Assembly: GCA_015178975.1 (NCBI GenBank)
Contig: WHVD01000094.1
Span: 124,001 to 188,000, forward strand
Direction of reading: 5' to 3'
Origin: Hysterangium stoloniferum
Taxonomy: Eukaryota; Basidiomycota; Agaricomycetes; Hysterangiales; Hysterangiaceae
DNA length: 64,000 nucleotides
Shown in pieces: positions 20,196 to 30,829 of this stretch (position 1 is its first letter; each line of letters starts with the position of its first letter). The notes beneath the pieces were generated by a model. That model worked only from the letters and a program-made list of their open reading frames with translations, did not search any database and was not told where the DNA came from. Made by a program: the position numbers and the translations under genes.

Positions 20196-20762
20196 CTATT
20201 CTGACGGTTCATAATCCTCATTGTCACCATCTTCTCCACCTACTTAAGTAACTTCGCTACTATCTCTGTCAATGTGACCTTGTAAATACCAGTCTGGCTG
20301 CGTGGCCATACACCACAACGCCAACGCCACTGTAGGCCGCCCATTTTCCGGAGTGAACAGTCCGTGGTCAATGTACGAAACCGCAGTTGAAATGTAAAGC
20401 TCGCCAAAGTGTTTGGTGCGTTGCACAATGATGAGTTCCCGATCAGTCAAAATTCCCCCAAATCTGGTGTTGAAGATGTCCATATAGTAATGTATTGGTG
20501 AAATCACCTGCAAGTACTCTTTCCGTCCCCTCCTTTCGGACGAGGTCTTCCACTCTGACATCCAATTCACCGAGAGTTTAACCTCCAATGGGAATCGCAT
20601 TGTCTCATCGAATCCAGTCTCAGGGTTGTATTCAACAAATGAGACATCAGGCTTCCCTCCCGCTATGTTTCCCGGCCATGAGTTTCCATCCTTGATAGTC
20701 ATAGTAGGGTGTGTCGCCTCAATTGCACAACGTACCAACGGAACAACGTGACGGTTAAAACG
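20196..20762 (-). pseudogene. PD-(D/E)XK nuclease-like ORF with in-frame stops at both ends
   Basis: The minus-strand frame is open from just after a TGA (20763-20765) to a TAA at 20244-20246. Past the TAA it continues in frame with an acidic tail (VGGEDGDNEDYEPSE) to a TAG at 20196-20198. Core motifs in order are GGKPDVSFVEY (the D of PD), PLEVKLS (E-x-K) about 25 residues later, then YLQVISPIHYYMD and TRFGGILTDRELIIV. This is the order of a restriction-endonuclease-like fold as found in fungal effector-like proteins (Crinkler-type architectures often pair such a domain with a kinase). The same frame is also open upstream of the TGA to about 21080, so the gene may be a full ORF with two stop mutations, or small introns were missed. 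A kinase-like gene lies divergently 1 kb away. Confidence 0.5.
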
Positions 20763-21092
20763 TCAGCCTGGAATCCAAGCTCGTTTGAGATAATGCGTGG
20801 GAGATATTGAAACTGGATGGAGACAAAATTCTTGGTGAAGGAAAGGTCCTCCTCTCTGCATCAAACCGCCGTAATTGAGAGTATAAATTGTTGTTTTTGT
20901 GATCTGTGAGTAGCTGAAGCGGTCGCTTCTCGTGTTTGACGGGATCCTGTTTGGATTGGTAAGATCGGCCCGTAATCGGATGGGGGATAATCCTGTGGCT
21001 GGTAAATACTGGTACAAAACAACCATGTCAAATGCTCGACGATGATAGGAACAAAGATCGATCCGCGGCTTGATCCCCAAAGGTGGTCACAT

Positions 21093-21236
21093 CCTCCTTA
21101 CAATTGACCCTCATACCCACACCTACTCGCCCCGGCATCTACATACTTTCTCTACCTACCATTAGGGTCCCTGTTCCCAACCGCTATGTATCTTAGTTAT
21201 GCGATGCGGTATATAAATGTATTAAATATAAAAAAA
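21093..21236 (+). mobile_element. Poly(A) retroposon, copy 1 (5'-truncated or SINE-like)
   Basis: A short body followed by the tail GCTATGTATCTTAGTTATGC...GCGGTATATAAATGTATT and an A-rich end. It is flanked by GGTGGTCACAT at 21082-21092 and 21237-21247. A poly(A) end plus an 11 bp duplication indicates target-primed reverse transcription (LINE machinery). Confidence 0.65.
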
Positions 21237-21247
21237 GGTGGTCACAT

Positions 21248-21809
21248 GCAAGGCTCTCTTGTTCCGTGACCACCACCTGCCTCTGGGATTGGGTCCCCCA
21301 TGCTCGTGGTAAAAGGACAGAGGCGGATGACAGTGAACAGGCTTGGGGAGCCTCTGAATTCACTGCTCTGTCAAAGTCGGCAGCCTTCAGCCGCACACCA
21401 GTGTCGCCTGCGGACCGTCACTGGCACTTCCTAAACCATGACCGCAGCCTGGCAGCGGTCTTTTCTTCCTACCCACCCCCGACTCCAGCATTCACTTATG
21501 CACCAGCAATGCAAGACTTCGGTGTGCCTGCAGCCGTCGTCGAAGCCTGTTAGCAGGATCTCGGGTTCTTCCTGGGGCTTCGGCCCAAATGGCATGTGCT
21601 GTTCACTGGACAAGTTCAGCGCAATCACCTCTCTTTATTCGACCATCCTGCCAACCACCACTCGCTCCGACGCATCCGGCCTGCTTCCTCTTCATTCTCC
21701 CGTAGATACTATAGTAGCTATGCTCTATACGATGCTACGGAACCGCTATGTATCTTAGTTATGCGACGCGGTATATAAATGTATTTAAAAAAAAAAGAAA
21801 GAAAAAAAA
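21248..21809 (+). mobile_element. Poly(A) retroposon, copy 2
   Basis: Ends with the same 44 bp tail as copy 1 (21741-21785), then an A-rich tract with G interruptions. It is flanked by GGTGGTCACATG at 21237-21248 and 21810-21821. The roughly 490 bp body is GC-rich and unlike copy 1. A 95-codon open frame (21266-21553) has no recognisable motif. Either this is a 5'-truncated LINE or a different transcript carrying the same tail. Confidence 0.65.
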
Positions 21810-21831
21810 GGTGGTCACATGATTACGGAAA

Positions 21832-22772
21832 ATGCCGCACATCTTTCACTCAATGGGGAACGAATGTCAACCTCGAATGCCAATCCTGCATCTAAAACGT
21901 CAACATCTTAGCCTTGAAGTCGAATGGAAAGGCAAAAAATATAGGGTTGTCCGTGTGCTGCAGCAGAGACCTATCTCCATCGTCCTCCTGGTCGAATGGG
22001 CTCATGATCCTTATCGCGTTATCAAACTTGTGAGTCAAGAAAGCATATTCGTGCCATTGCTGCTCTTTTACTTGATCACATGTAGTATCCCAAGCGTGAT
22101 GAACGGCATCTGTATAAAGGAGGCTTTGAAGCTGAGAGCAAAGCATATCGTATCCTTCGGGATGCCCGTTGCAAAGTCGTACCCCGGTACCATGGTTCTT
22201 GTCATTCAGCCAAGCTGGTTTATCCGCCCGAGACCACCATCCTACCTGAGGATCGCTTGTGTGGAGGCCATCCGGCTATCATGCTACAATATCTAGACGG
22301 CAAACTTGTCATCCCTGACAACAACAATTTCACATTACTTGTGGCTCAAAAAGCCCTTGAAGCCCTCGATGATATCCACAAACTCGGTATCTGTCATGGA
22401 GATATCAATGATAACTGGTTAATTCGTAACCTCATGTTTTTGAAGAATGAGGAAGTGGCGTGGTTTGACTTCGAACATAGCCAGATTAGCGACAAACAGG
22501 ATGCTCTTTCATTTGAACAGGAACTGGCGGAGGAACTCATGGGCACAAATAGCTACTTATACAAGTGTGTACTTTGGATTGAATCTTATCTTCTTTGCTT
22601 CTCGTGTGAACGTTTTAAATGTAGGGCAGCGAAGACGAAACAGGAGCAAAATGCAAAGCCCTTTAGCTTTGACCGTTGGGTGAGTATGAACTTCTTTGAT
22701 TCCTGGACACGCCTCGAATATCCTAGAAGATTGCATTACCTTGTGTTGTCGCCATATTTTTCACGACGCTGA
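21832..22772 (+). CDS. Small protein-kinase-like protein (about 274 aa)
   Basis: Exons 21832-22029, 22086-22564 and 22625-22772 join in frame (825 nt including the stop). The introns are 56 nt (GTGAGT...TGTAG) and 60 nt (GTGTGT...TGTAG). Kinase-fold landmarks in order: YRVIKL (beta-3 lysine of a VAIK-type motif), FEAESKAYRIL (alpha-C glutamate), GGHPAIMLQYLDG (hinge-like), LDDIHKLGICHGDINDNWL (catalytic HGD loop) and EEVAWFDFEHSQ (DFG-equivalent aspartate). The spacing resembles the small RIO/APH-like and FunK1-like kinases that are expanded in Agaricomycetes. The glycine-rich loop is weak. The last exon may instead contain a third intron starting at GTGAGT 22680, which would change the C-terminus. 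All catalytic positions are present, so activity is plausible. Confidence 0.65.
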
Positions 22773-22969
22773 GAAGTGTCATACCCATAAGCCTGACGAT
22801 TGTTTTGAATATCGTCCAAGACATTTACCCAGGCTGGTTACTTTCTAACTAATCCACAAGTCACCTTTATTAATATAATCATTCGCACCAGCTGTCGTAA
22901 TTTGTAGCATCATGATCCTCACGGCCATGTGGCTTGTTTCTCAGGTTATGAAGCGTATGCCAGGACTAG

Positions 22970-23887
22970 TGTAATCCTGTCGTCAATTGGGATCACTGGC
23001 GGTCACATGAGTTGACAGGACCACGGTGTATTGTCCAGGGTGTATTGTCCAGAACAAGAACAGGATACAGGCAGATGCAGCATACGGTAAGGGAAGAGAA
23101 GGAAAACTACCTAGGAGGGTGTTTATAATTACTATAATCTCAAATATTTACTAATAAAAGTCTTATTTTTACAAAACTCCATCTTTAAATAGTGATGTCT
23201 ATTCTGAAACAATTATATCATCAAAAAACAACCATCAGAAATAGTTCTCCATATTACATCTTATACAACCCATAGCTATTTAACAAATTCCATTGTATAT
23301 AATTTCCTTCCTTTTACAGATGCCTACTAATACTTTTATTAGTATTTTGTTTTTTAAAAGTTGTAATGAAGTTATTTCCATGTAAAATATGTAAAATATT
23401 ATTGGAAATTTTTCATACCACAGTTGTCTTTATTAAGTAAAACCTCCTATATATTCTGGGTATGTTGAATCAAGTAGAAATCTGTTTAGATTGACAGATC
23501 TATTCCGAAGTAATACATATGTATTTAGAGGTGCCAATGATATACATATGCATGGAATGGACTATTTAAAGGTATCTATTTTTTAAAAGTATTAGTGTTT
23601 CAAACTACTAATTTTTTTTATTGTCTAGTCGTGTCCAGAAAGATTCATTAGTTTGTAATGTATGAGAGAGTTTAAAACTTTTTGAAAGTTTTAAAAACCA
23701 AATTATGTTTGAATCACATCCCAGATGTTTAAATGACCTTTAGAGTATATTAGAATTTGGTATACTTAATAGTTTTCAGATATCCTCCCTAGGCTTTATA
23801 TGCTGTGATCACGTGGTAGAACAAAAGGAGTGGAACAAAGGAGTGGAACAAAGGGACAATGAGTAAGACTGGGGTGCCAGGCTCACA
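22970..23887 (+). repeat. Solo LTR, family D (240 bp) interrupted by a MITE
   Basis: Begins TGTAATCCTGTCG and ends GGCTCACA, flanked by ACTAG (22965-22969 and 23888-23892). Without the inserted MITE and its 3 bp duplication it is 240 bp. The second copy, 49448-54507, is 239 bp without its own insertion, has different flanks (ATAAC), and shows the uninterrupted CTACCTAGGC site where this copy carries the MITE. A 16 bp stretch (GGTGTATTGTCCAG) is duplicated in tandem here only. Confidence 0.85.
23114..23788. mobile_element. Full-length MITE-like DNA element, copy 2 (675 bp)
   Basis: GGAGG...CCTCC ends with CTA duplicated on both sides (23111-23113 and 23789-23791). It is inverted relative to copy 1 at 16062-16735. 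The empty site is seen at 49571-49580 in the other family D LTR. No open frame is present, so transposition would need an enzyme supplied from elsewhere. Confidence 0.85.
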
Positions 23888-23892
23888 ACTAG

Positions 23893-24340
23893 ATCTGATG
23901 GTAGAACCATCATTGCTATCATGTTCTTCAAATATCCCTTAATTTCCCGGTGCTTTCTTTCTGGCATTATCTGTTAGAGTATGTAATACCACCCACTGGT
24001 ATACAGCTCTGAGTTCAGTGGGTATACAAGGCTGTGACCTGTGGGGGGCAAGCCCCCACTATGCTACCATCCCACAACTTTACTTGGTCACTTTGTGACC
24101 TGGTAGACAAACACTACATCAGCAGTCATATCTGTCTTGGAATAGAATTTTTAAATACTTGATCACATAACTTTAGTATTACCTTCTGTGACCATGTCAC
24201 ATTGAGGGCTTTTTATCAAGACCTGTTCCTGGGAACTCCACAGAGTACAGAGTATCCTTTGGATATTATATTAGGTTCTGAACCATCTTCTGGACCACTA
24301 TCAAGATCCAGAATCCACTGGAACCTGACCCTCATCCCTC
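23893..24340. other. Non-coding repeat-derived sequence
   Basis: No gene is supported. TGTTAGAGTATGTAATACC near 23970 looks like an LTR start but no end was found. GGGGGGCAAGCCCCC near 24035 is a short perfect stem. Confidence 0.35.
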
Positions 24341-24765
24341 AAGTACCCTTTTGACTTACATCCTCATGGACCAGTCACCAGACTCCAACTGGACTCCTGG
24401 AACCCCTCTAACAGCATATAGAACCCTGCTCCCATTATGATCCCATGACCTGTCATGATTTGTCTGTGTCTCATGCACCAGTCCTCAGACTCCACTGGAC
24501 CTGGACATCAACCTGTTTATACCTGACTCTCTGTGCCTGTCACCAGACTCCAACCAGACTACCGGAACCCCTCTAACAGAGCATAGAACCCTGTTCCCAT
24601 TATGGTCTAATGACCTGTCATGTTTGGGACCCTGCTCCCATTCCATTCCATCCCTAATACCTAGTTTGGCATTTACTTGTTTCATTTTATGTTTAATAGT
24701 TCTGCCCCTCATTAATACCAGATTTGGTATTATTACATTTCACAGTCTATAAGTCTCCTATATTC
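24341..24765 (+). repeat. LTR fragment, family A-like, strongly decayed
   Basis: Follows the family A U3 order (CACCAGACTCCAAC, AACCCCTCTAACAGAGC, CCATTATGG, TGACCTGTCATG, ACCTAGTTTGGCATTTACT, TTAATACCAGATTTGGTATT). It is more AT-rich and lacks almost all CpG sites. It lies directly upstream of another family A LTR in the same orientation. Confidence 0.5.
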
Positions 24766-25646
24766 ATTACTTAGAATCCCGCTGGACTCTGGGCACTTTT
24801 TTTAAATTATGGGGCTTTACCTGGACAAATGTAATAGTTAAGAGAAGACTGCCCAATCATTAACTTATACACACCCATGCCCTATATGCACCCATTATCA
24901 GTTTACCGGAATTCCCACCAGACTCTGTACGTCAGACTCGTCTATGTTCATCTTCATTACGTTGTGTTTCAGTCACCGGAATACTCACTGGACTCTGTCT
25001 CTGTCTATTTCCAACCTCGTCCCACACCTCAGTCACCGGACCCTGCTCAGAAAACCCATCACCTCTCTAACCGAGCCCCATTCCTGTTTTAGTCAAATGA
25101 CCTGTCACAATTCAGACTCCACTCCCGCTCCATTTCCTGTTATGGTTTATGATTTGTCACTATTCAGACTCCACTCTGTTCCATCCCGTTCCTAACACCA
25201 ATTTGGTGTTTACTATTCCCGTTTTATGTTTTGCTCATTTTGTTTCATCATTACTGGATTCAGTATGACATTCACTCCACGGTCTATTTAACTGGCAGAT
25301 GTTGTATATACAATCCAGTCAGAAAATCAGCTTAGATTTCCCCCAGTAATCTAATACATTTTCTGCTCTAAAACCCTACTTGAATCACACCACTCATACT
25401 AGTCGGAGCCCACAGGCTCTGGCACATCTATCTCTCTCACCAATCTCGACTCATGACCCACGACCCACGACCTCCGACCTATGACCCCTCGACCCATGAC
25501 CCCCACCCAGACTCCCCGGGATCCCTGTCCGCCCATCTGAAATTGGACAACACAATCTAGCAAGGGCGCAGCCTATAAGCTGAAGCCAATTCCTACCAGA
25601 TATCCCATGGGTTTCTCCAGAGGCCCACCCTGTACGTATCCTAACA
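24766..25646 (+). repeat. LTR, family A (copy A5)
   Basis: Runs from CCCGCTGGACTCTGGGCAC through U3, the TATA-like CTATTTAACTGG at about 25283, GAGCCCACAGGCTC and the shared motif (25563-25590), to the end GTATCCTAACA. A 60-80 bp insertion or rearrangement lies near 24800-24860 within the U3 start. No matching duplication was found at its ends. Confidence 0.7.
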
Positions 25647-25719
25647 CTTGAACTAGTTTTTTCCCCCCCCCCATCTGTCCACATGCTCAATTCCCAGAAC
25701 TCCCACGGGAACTCCGGAA

Positions 25720-25980
25720 TCTACATCTTCCTGTATGCATTCTGTCAGCTCAAAATATGGACACCTGAAAGTGTACGAGGGTGCAGCCTATAAGCTGAAG
25801 CCAAGTCTATCTCAGCAGTCATCATTACTACTTCTCTGGTAATTATTCTGACACACTGTCTTGTACTAATATTCCTGGAAACTCCCCGGACTATTATCTG
25901 GAGACTCCATGGGACATTCCCAGAAGAATGTATTCAGAATAAATTACCAGAAAATCTGTGGGACTTCCAGATCTCAGTTC
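25720..25980 (+). repeat. LTR fragment, family C
   Basis: Reverse orientation relative to 4010-4310 and 6500-6765. Contains AGGGTGCAGCCTATAAGCTG at 25772-25791 (shared LTR motif), CTGGAAACTCC and GGAGACTCCATGGG. The ends are undefined. Confidence 0.5.
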
Positions 25981-26970
25981 GGAACTTAACACTTTTGTAC
26001 TTTCCATTTATTCTCATTCAGAAACCTATCTTAAAGTGATTAAAGTTTACCTTATTCAGAATTATATATATTTTATACTTTTGTAAATTCACTGAATCTA
26101 AAAAACATAAGTCAGTCTCCTTTTGGAACTTTGCTGAATACTTACTCATGGATCAATAATAACATGCTTAAGCACTACATATTTGATTTGGATTAGTATT
26201 TTCATTCTTCCTCAATTTGTTTCTCTTGAAGTGTCAGGTGTTTTGTTTCACATTGAACTTCCAACCTCCCAAATGGCTGTGATTGCCCTTTTTATGTTAT
26301 ATTGGAAACTTCTCTGCAGATTCTAGCTCCCCATTGACTCTCTTTGATACTCATACCCCACTTTCCTTCTATTCCACTCATCTGTCTGTCATTGAATCTT
26401 TTAGTATAAATTATTATCTTGTATTCTACTAATCTCCAGCTCAAATATTGATTTAAAACCATTCTGTTAAAAACCACATTGTTCAGGGCTCTATGTGTAT
26501 TTTCAACCTACATATACTGTCCTCTGGCATTGTGATACCCAACAATACACCTGCTTAATGATTTCCTTTTCCAGCCACTCTATCTCAGTTCTGTTCTAAT
26601 GATATTCCATTATTCCTTGTATCCGAAATTCTGGTAAGCTTCCATTCATGATAAACATTTTGAGACTGCATTCTGACATCTTGTTTAGATGACACAACAG
26701 TACTAACAAATAGACCTTTACGGCCAGCAATGTTCTTGAAGTTAATGAGTTGAACCAAGCCAAGTTTCACCCTTTTCCAAACCAAATATTTTAATTCTTC
26801 TTGTTGACTTTCTTTGATTGTTCTGGCTCTGGTTCCGATTACTTGCCACTTGCTCTGCTGCTAATTTCTCTCAGACTATCAAGCTTATCATGCTTGAAAC
26901 ATAAAATGTACTATGTAATCTGTAAATACTTCAATACTACAATTTGACATGGTCTGATAAGGAGACACCT
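25981..26970. other. AT-rich region without a supported gene
   Basis: The only frames are short minus-strand ones (26292-26477, 26585-26785) without motifs. Composition is uniform and repeat-like, probably decayed LTR-element internal sequence. Confidence 0.4.
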
Positions 26971-27637
26971 TGTTACACCCATGTTGTAACCCAATGGTTC
27001 CCAAGGATCCTAATGTCTACCGACGTTTCAAGTCATTGATCAAGTGATCGTATGGGCAACCATCGGTAGGCTGACACTGACATATACCTTTATGGCAATC
27101 AAACCCCATTTACACCCCTGTCAAGTTATACTCGTACCATCTGGTTATGCTTTGATACTGTACATCCCCTTTTATTATGATGATCCATTCTACTCTATGT
27201 TTCACATATGCCCATATATACTTGTAGCTCTCGGACTATTTCCTTTTCTCATAATTCCACTCTCGGTTAATCATGGCTTCTGATTGTATCGTAACCCTCC
27301 AGTTTCTAGTCAAAGTTTATTTGTCACCAATTGGACATTTCCACTCTTACCTTAGTTAGTATTTCAATAACTAGTATTTAAGTCCAACTGTAATGTAGCT
27401 ACAAGGCAATCAGAATATCAACTCAGAACAGTTGTACACATCTCTCATAGTCTCACTCTAAGTATTCCACTCTCTGCCTTTGCTTGCACTCGCTCACCCT
27501 CGGTCTCTGACCCCTTGACCTGACTCTCAACTTATCCTTTGGTTCCTGATCAGCAACTCACCGTGAGGTACTAGATAGGACTGGTCTTCACCCACTTGAA
27601 ATTTAATGACACCTGATGGTAACTTGCAAGGGCAGTG
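26971..27637 (+). repeat. LTR, family B, 3'-truncated
   Basis: Begins TGTTACACCC and follows the intact family B LTR (40572-41295) through AAACCCCATTTACACCCC, CTTTTATTATGATGATCCATTC, GGACTATTTCCTTTTC, ATTTAAGTCC and GCTCACCCTCGGTCTCTGAC. It is cut off near GCAAGGGCAG, where a family A-type end begins. Confidence 0.65.
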
Positions 27638-27973
27638 TTAAGTTGCATGTCGAGCTTATCAGAAGGTTTCTGGAGAAACCTGCAGGAAAGCCAGTAGGAC
27701 TTGGCTTCAGCTTATAGGCTGCACCCTCACAAGATTGTGTCGTCCAATTTCAGATGGGCAGATGGGAATCCCAGGGAGTCCAGGAGTAGTTGGTGGGTTG
27801 AGAGGTCAGAGGGTCGACTGCAAGAATTCTGCAGAGGTCGAGAGGTCAGGTGGTGATGAGTCAGAGGTCAAGTGATAGATGGGTTGGAGCCCATGGGCTC
27901 CGACGAGGTAAGAGTGGTGTGTTTCAAAGAGGAGAATAGAGTGGAAAATGTACTGAGTTTTCTGTTCTTAACA
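27638..27973 (-). repeat. LTR end fragment, family A variant
   Basis: TGTTAAGTTGC, then the hairpin AGGTTTCT-GG-AGAAACCT (27664-27671/27674-27681), the shared motif at 27698, and GAGCCCATGGGCTCC. Compared with other copies the outer hairpin pair is A-T instead of G-C, a compensatory pair. Confidence 0.55.
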
Positions 27974-28550
27974 CACCTGAATAAATAGAAAATTATGATG
28001 CATAATTGTTCTTACATAAGTCAAGTGGCAAGTACTCACAGACACCATATCATTCTCCCTGAGTTTCAAACCAAAAAAGTTGGCAATTGTGGTGGGGGAG
28101 CTGAGGCTTTCACAGAGGTCCAAATGTTAAATCACAGGGAATAAGATGTTCTGAGTATAGGAATAACTTGCCCCATATATATATACATATGGTGAATACA
28201 AAGTATCATATCTTACTTCCTCTCCACTATGGAGTTACATAACAATTTATCTTTGGGGCCTAAAGTGGAATTTTTATTAATTTTTAAATTCCACACTGGG
28301 TACTCAGACAGCTGTAATAGAGCTGGTTTGGCTAGACATGTCAAACTGGGTCATGTAATGAGAATTCAATTTCAAATAGTGTAACATGTTGCAAAAGGTG
28401 CACCATAGGATCAATGTAATTATTTATTTAAGGAAATTATAAGAATGATGAACCAAGGTGGCAGGTTTGAAATGTTAAGAAGGACTTGTTCATCCCAGGC
28501 TCCTTAATGAGAGGGGGTAGGAGGAGGCAGTGATCACTGACAAGGAAGAC
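27974..28550. other. No gene or clear repeat seen
   Basis: AT-rich sequence with only short frames. Nothing could be assigned. Confidence 0.4.
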
Positions 28551-28815
28551 TGTTGGAAATGATGATGAAACACCCTTCTCCTAGGGGTGGATCATTTCCT
28601 CCTTCAACTTTTCATATGAAAATGCAAATTGTGGACCATGCCCAGGGAGGTTAATGCATGATTTTACCCATGTGTGTACACTTAAACTATCACTAAACCC
28701 ATCATGTCAGAAGGTGATTCACTAACTGACACATTGATTGACACACATGACACACAAGTACTCTTATTTTCAAGTCTGTGTATTACAATAAGTCAACTCA
28801 TACTATTTTTTAATA
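28551..28815 (+). repeat. Solo LTR, family H (265 bp, degenerate)
   Basis: Begins TGTTGGAAATGATGATGAAAC and ends ATTTTTTAATA. It aligns along its length with the 271 bp LTRs of the intact Copia at 49643-54458, including the unusual TA end. The flanks AAGAC (28546-28550) and AAGAT (28816-28820) form a target duplication with one change. Confidence 0.7.
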
Positions 28816-29429
28816 AAGATTAAGAAGACGAAAAAGAGATTGTTGGAAAGCATAGTCCAACGTGTCGGCAAACTACCTCTTCTAATGACAGGCATTAACG
28901 ACAGCGTCTGAAGGTTCACTCCAATGGGGATGCAGAATAATATGTGGGTACGTACTTAGTACAGGCGGCTTTACCACGGTTACAACTCCACTGCAAATAA
29001 AGTTAGTCCAACAAAAGCGCTTGGGAACCAGTGTATCAGATGATCGCCACCATCATCCCTGTATGATTTGCACTGATTTGCTACAAACGGAAGGGCAGTA
29101 CATGGCAGAGGAAGATGGCAGGATACTTTGCAACCATGAAGTAATGGTAATTTGCCACACGGAAGATGGTCCACCGGCTAGAGTTGCTTCTCACTGACAC
29201 TGCAATCATATTACTTATAGTGCAACGAAACTGCTGAGAACTTGAATTTCCTGAGCAGGTCAGAGTGAGCCAACATCGGTAACTGCTGGTTTCTCGTATG
29301 GCATCCATGGCAAATCTTCAAAGAATGGTTGTTCAAGAAGTAACTACACTGTAACTACCTTGCACCGTTTTATTGCATACATAACGCTGACCGTACGTTT
29401 CCAGTTACCTTCGGAATTACACTGATTTG
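28816..29429. other. Intergenic, no gene supported
   Basis: Two overlapping minus-strand frames (28980-29174, 29081-29308) have no motif or splice pattern. The composition is less AT-rich than the repeats, so this may be the promoter region of the next gene. Confidence 0.35.
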
Positions 29430-30829
29430 GCAACACTAGGTCTGTCTACACCAATGACAGTTGTTTACCACATTTATAGACGGCATCTCAGTTCTGATTG
29501 GTTTTGATACAATTTTGACTCTTCCATTAGAAATCCAGTTGGTGTGGAAGAGCAAGATCAGACTAGCATCTGTGCAATACATCACCGCCAGATACTCATT
29601 CCTAATTGAGTATATATATTCTGTAGCCATGGATTTTATGGATACTAGTACATCACTAGAGGTGCGTGGTGGGATGGTCTGAAAATGCTCCCGCGACTTA
29701 TAGCAGTTGATAGTGTATGGTACCTTTTGAACCCTCAGGATAGTTGTTTACTGATTAGTCATAGGACATGTAATGCACAATACCACACCTTAGGTGCGCT
29801 GGAAGTTGTAGCGGCACTTAGTGCACACGGTGATCAATTTATTTCACACTTACGTTACTAGTATTCACACGCGCGTGGTAGCTTGTCGCGGTCCATGATG
29901 ATTGTATTTCTTGGACCGGTATAAAACTGTGCGTTTCACTTAACTAGTACCGTTACTATGTATCAACATCATTAAACAGAGGTACAAAGGTCAATTGCAT
30001 ATTCCTGAAGACCCCGAGTTGACATGATCGTTATAGTCACGGCAGCAAGCGCTTTCACAATTTCGTTCGATGGGCTCATACTTTTCATCACATTGTTCCA
30101 CACCATCGGCACGGTTAGGCTACAAAGAGAGATTAAAGAATCGCGTAAACGATCTCTAACCTATCTAATTGTGCAGCATGGTAATCTATCTCGCCTTATG
30201 TGTATATGTTGTGACTTGATCATATTGCATAATTGCAGGCGTCCTCCGATTTGCGTCAGTGCTGAATTGATGTGAACTCAGTGGATGAAATTTTATTTTG
30301 ATTGCTTAGCGTTATTTTCATATGGAATTTAGAGATTCAAATCACGGATAAGGTTTGGCATCACCCCTCCTTTCTACCCTATTCACTGATTCTACATCTA
30401 TCCCAAGTTTGTCGCAGTGAAGATCTTTTGTCCCCCAAGAATTTTATACCACACACTCATCTCACATCCAATATAGACCAGATATCAAGGCTTCGGCACA
30501 AACCTGGGAAGTTGGCAAGTAGTTATCGCACACATTTCGCCTTACTTCGTAATGTCAACTGCAGTATATCCACCCTTCTCGTTTGCCGCTTCTTTCTCGA
30601 CCTGCGAGAATTAAACTCACAATGTAACGCGACCAATGCAACGGATAATCTCGTGGTCACTACCTTTCGAGGGGCGGTGGGCAGTATTGGGGATTCTTTG
30701 ATTGAGGACGTCGGAAATGTAAATTATACAAGAGATTTCATGTCGGGGCCACATTGTGAAGGTCCCGTCTACTCGCAGAGGTGTGAGGAGACCTCGTGTT
30801 GGAGAGTTGAAGGAGTTGGTGCACAGTAA
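29430..30829 (+). CDS. DUF6533-type multi-pass membrane protein, exons only partly resolved
   Basis: The N-terminal signature of this fungal family is clear near 29485-29640 (FDTILTLPLEIQLVWKSK, then SVQYITARYSF). A later exon at 30024-30178 encodes SFDGLILFITLFHT...SLTYLIVQHG, followed by a GTAATC...TTGCAG intron and VLRFASVLN. The C-terminal signature ISTLLVCRFFLDLREL is at about 30571-30615, with an N-glycosylation-like CNATNATD tail ending at a TAA at 30827-30829. These parts appear in the usual order for a protein of about 300-350 aa with seven predicted membrane helices. The middle (29690-30020) could not be joined cleanly, and a TGA follows VLRFASVLN, so the gene may be damaged. The family is common in mushrooms and has no established function. 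Confidence 0.5.

Noticed and set aside
21266-21553. 95-codon ORF in the second retroposon
   Set aside because: No recognisable domain; compatible with chance in GC-rich sequence.
23111-23791. Alternative 4-5 bp target duplication (CTAG/CCTAG) for the MITE
   Set aside because: It would shift the ends to GAGG...CCTC and does not work for the first copy, where only a 3 bp TAT duplication with GGAGG/CCTCC ends fits both copies.
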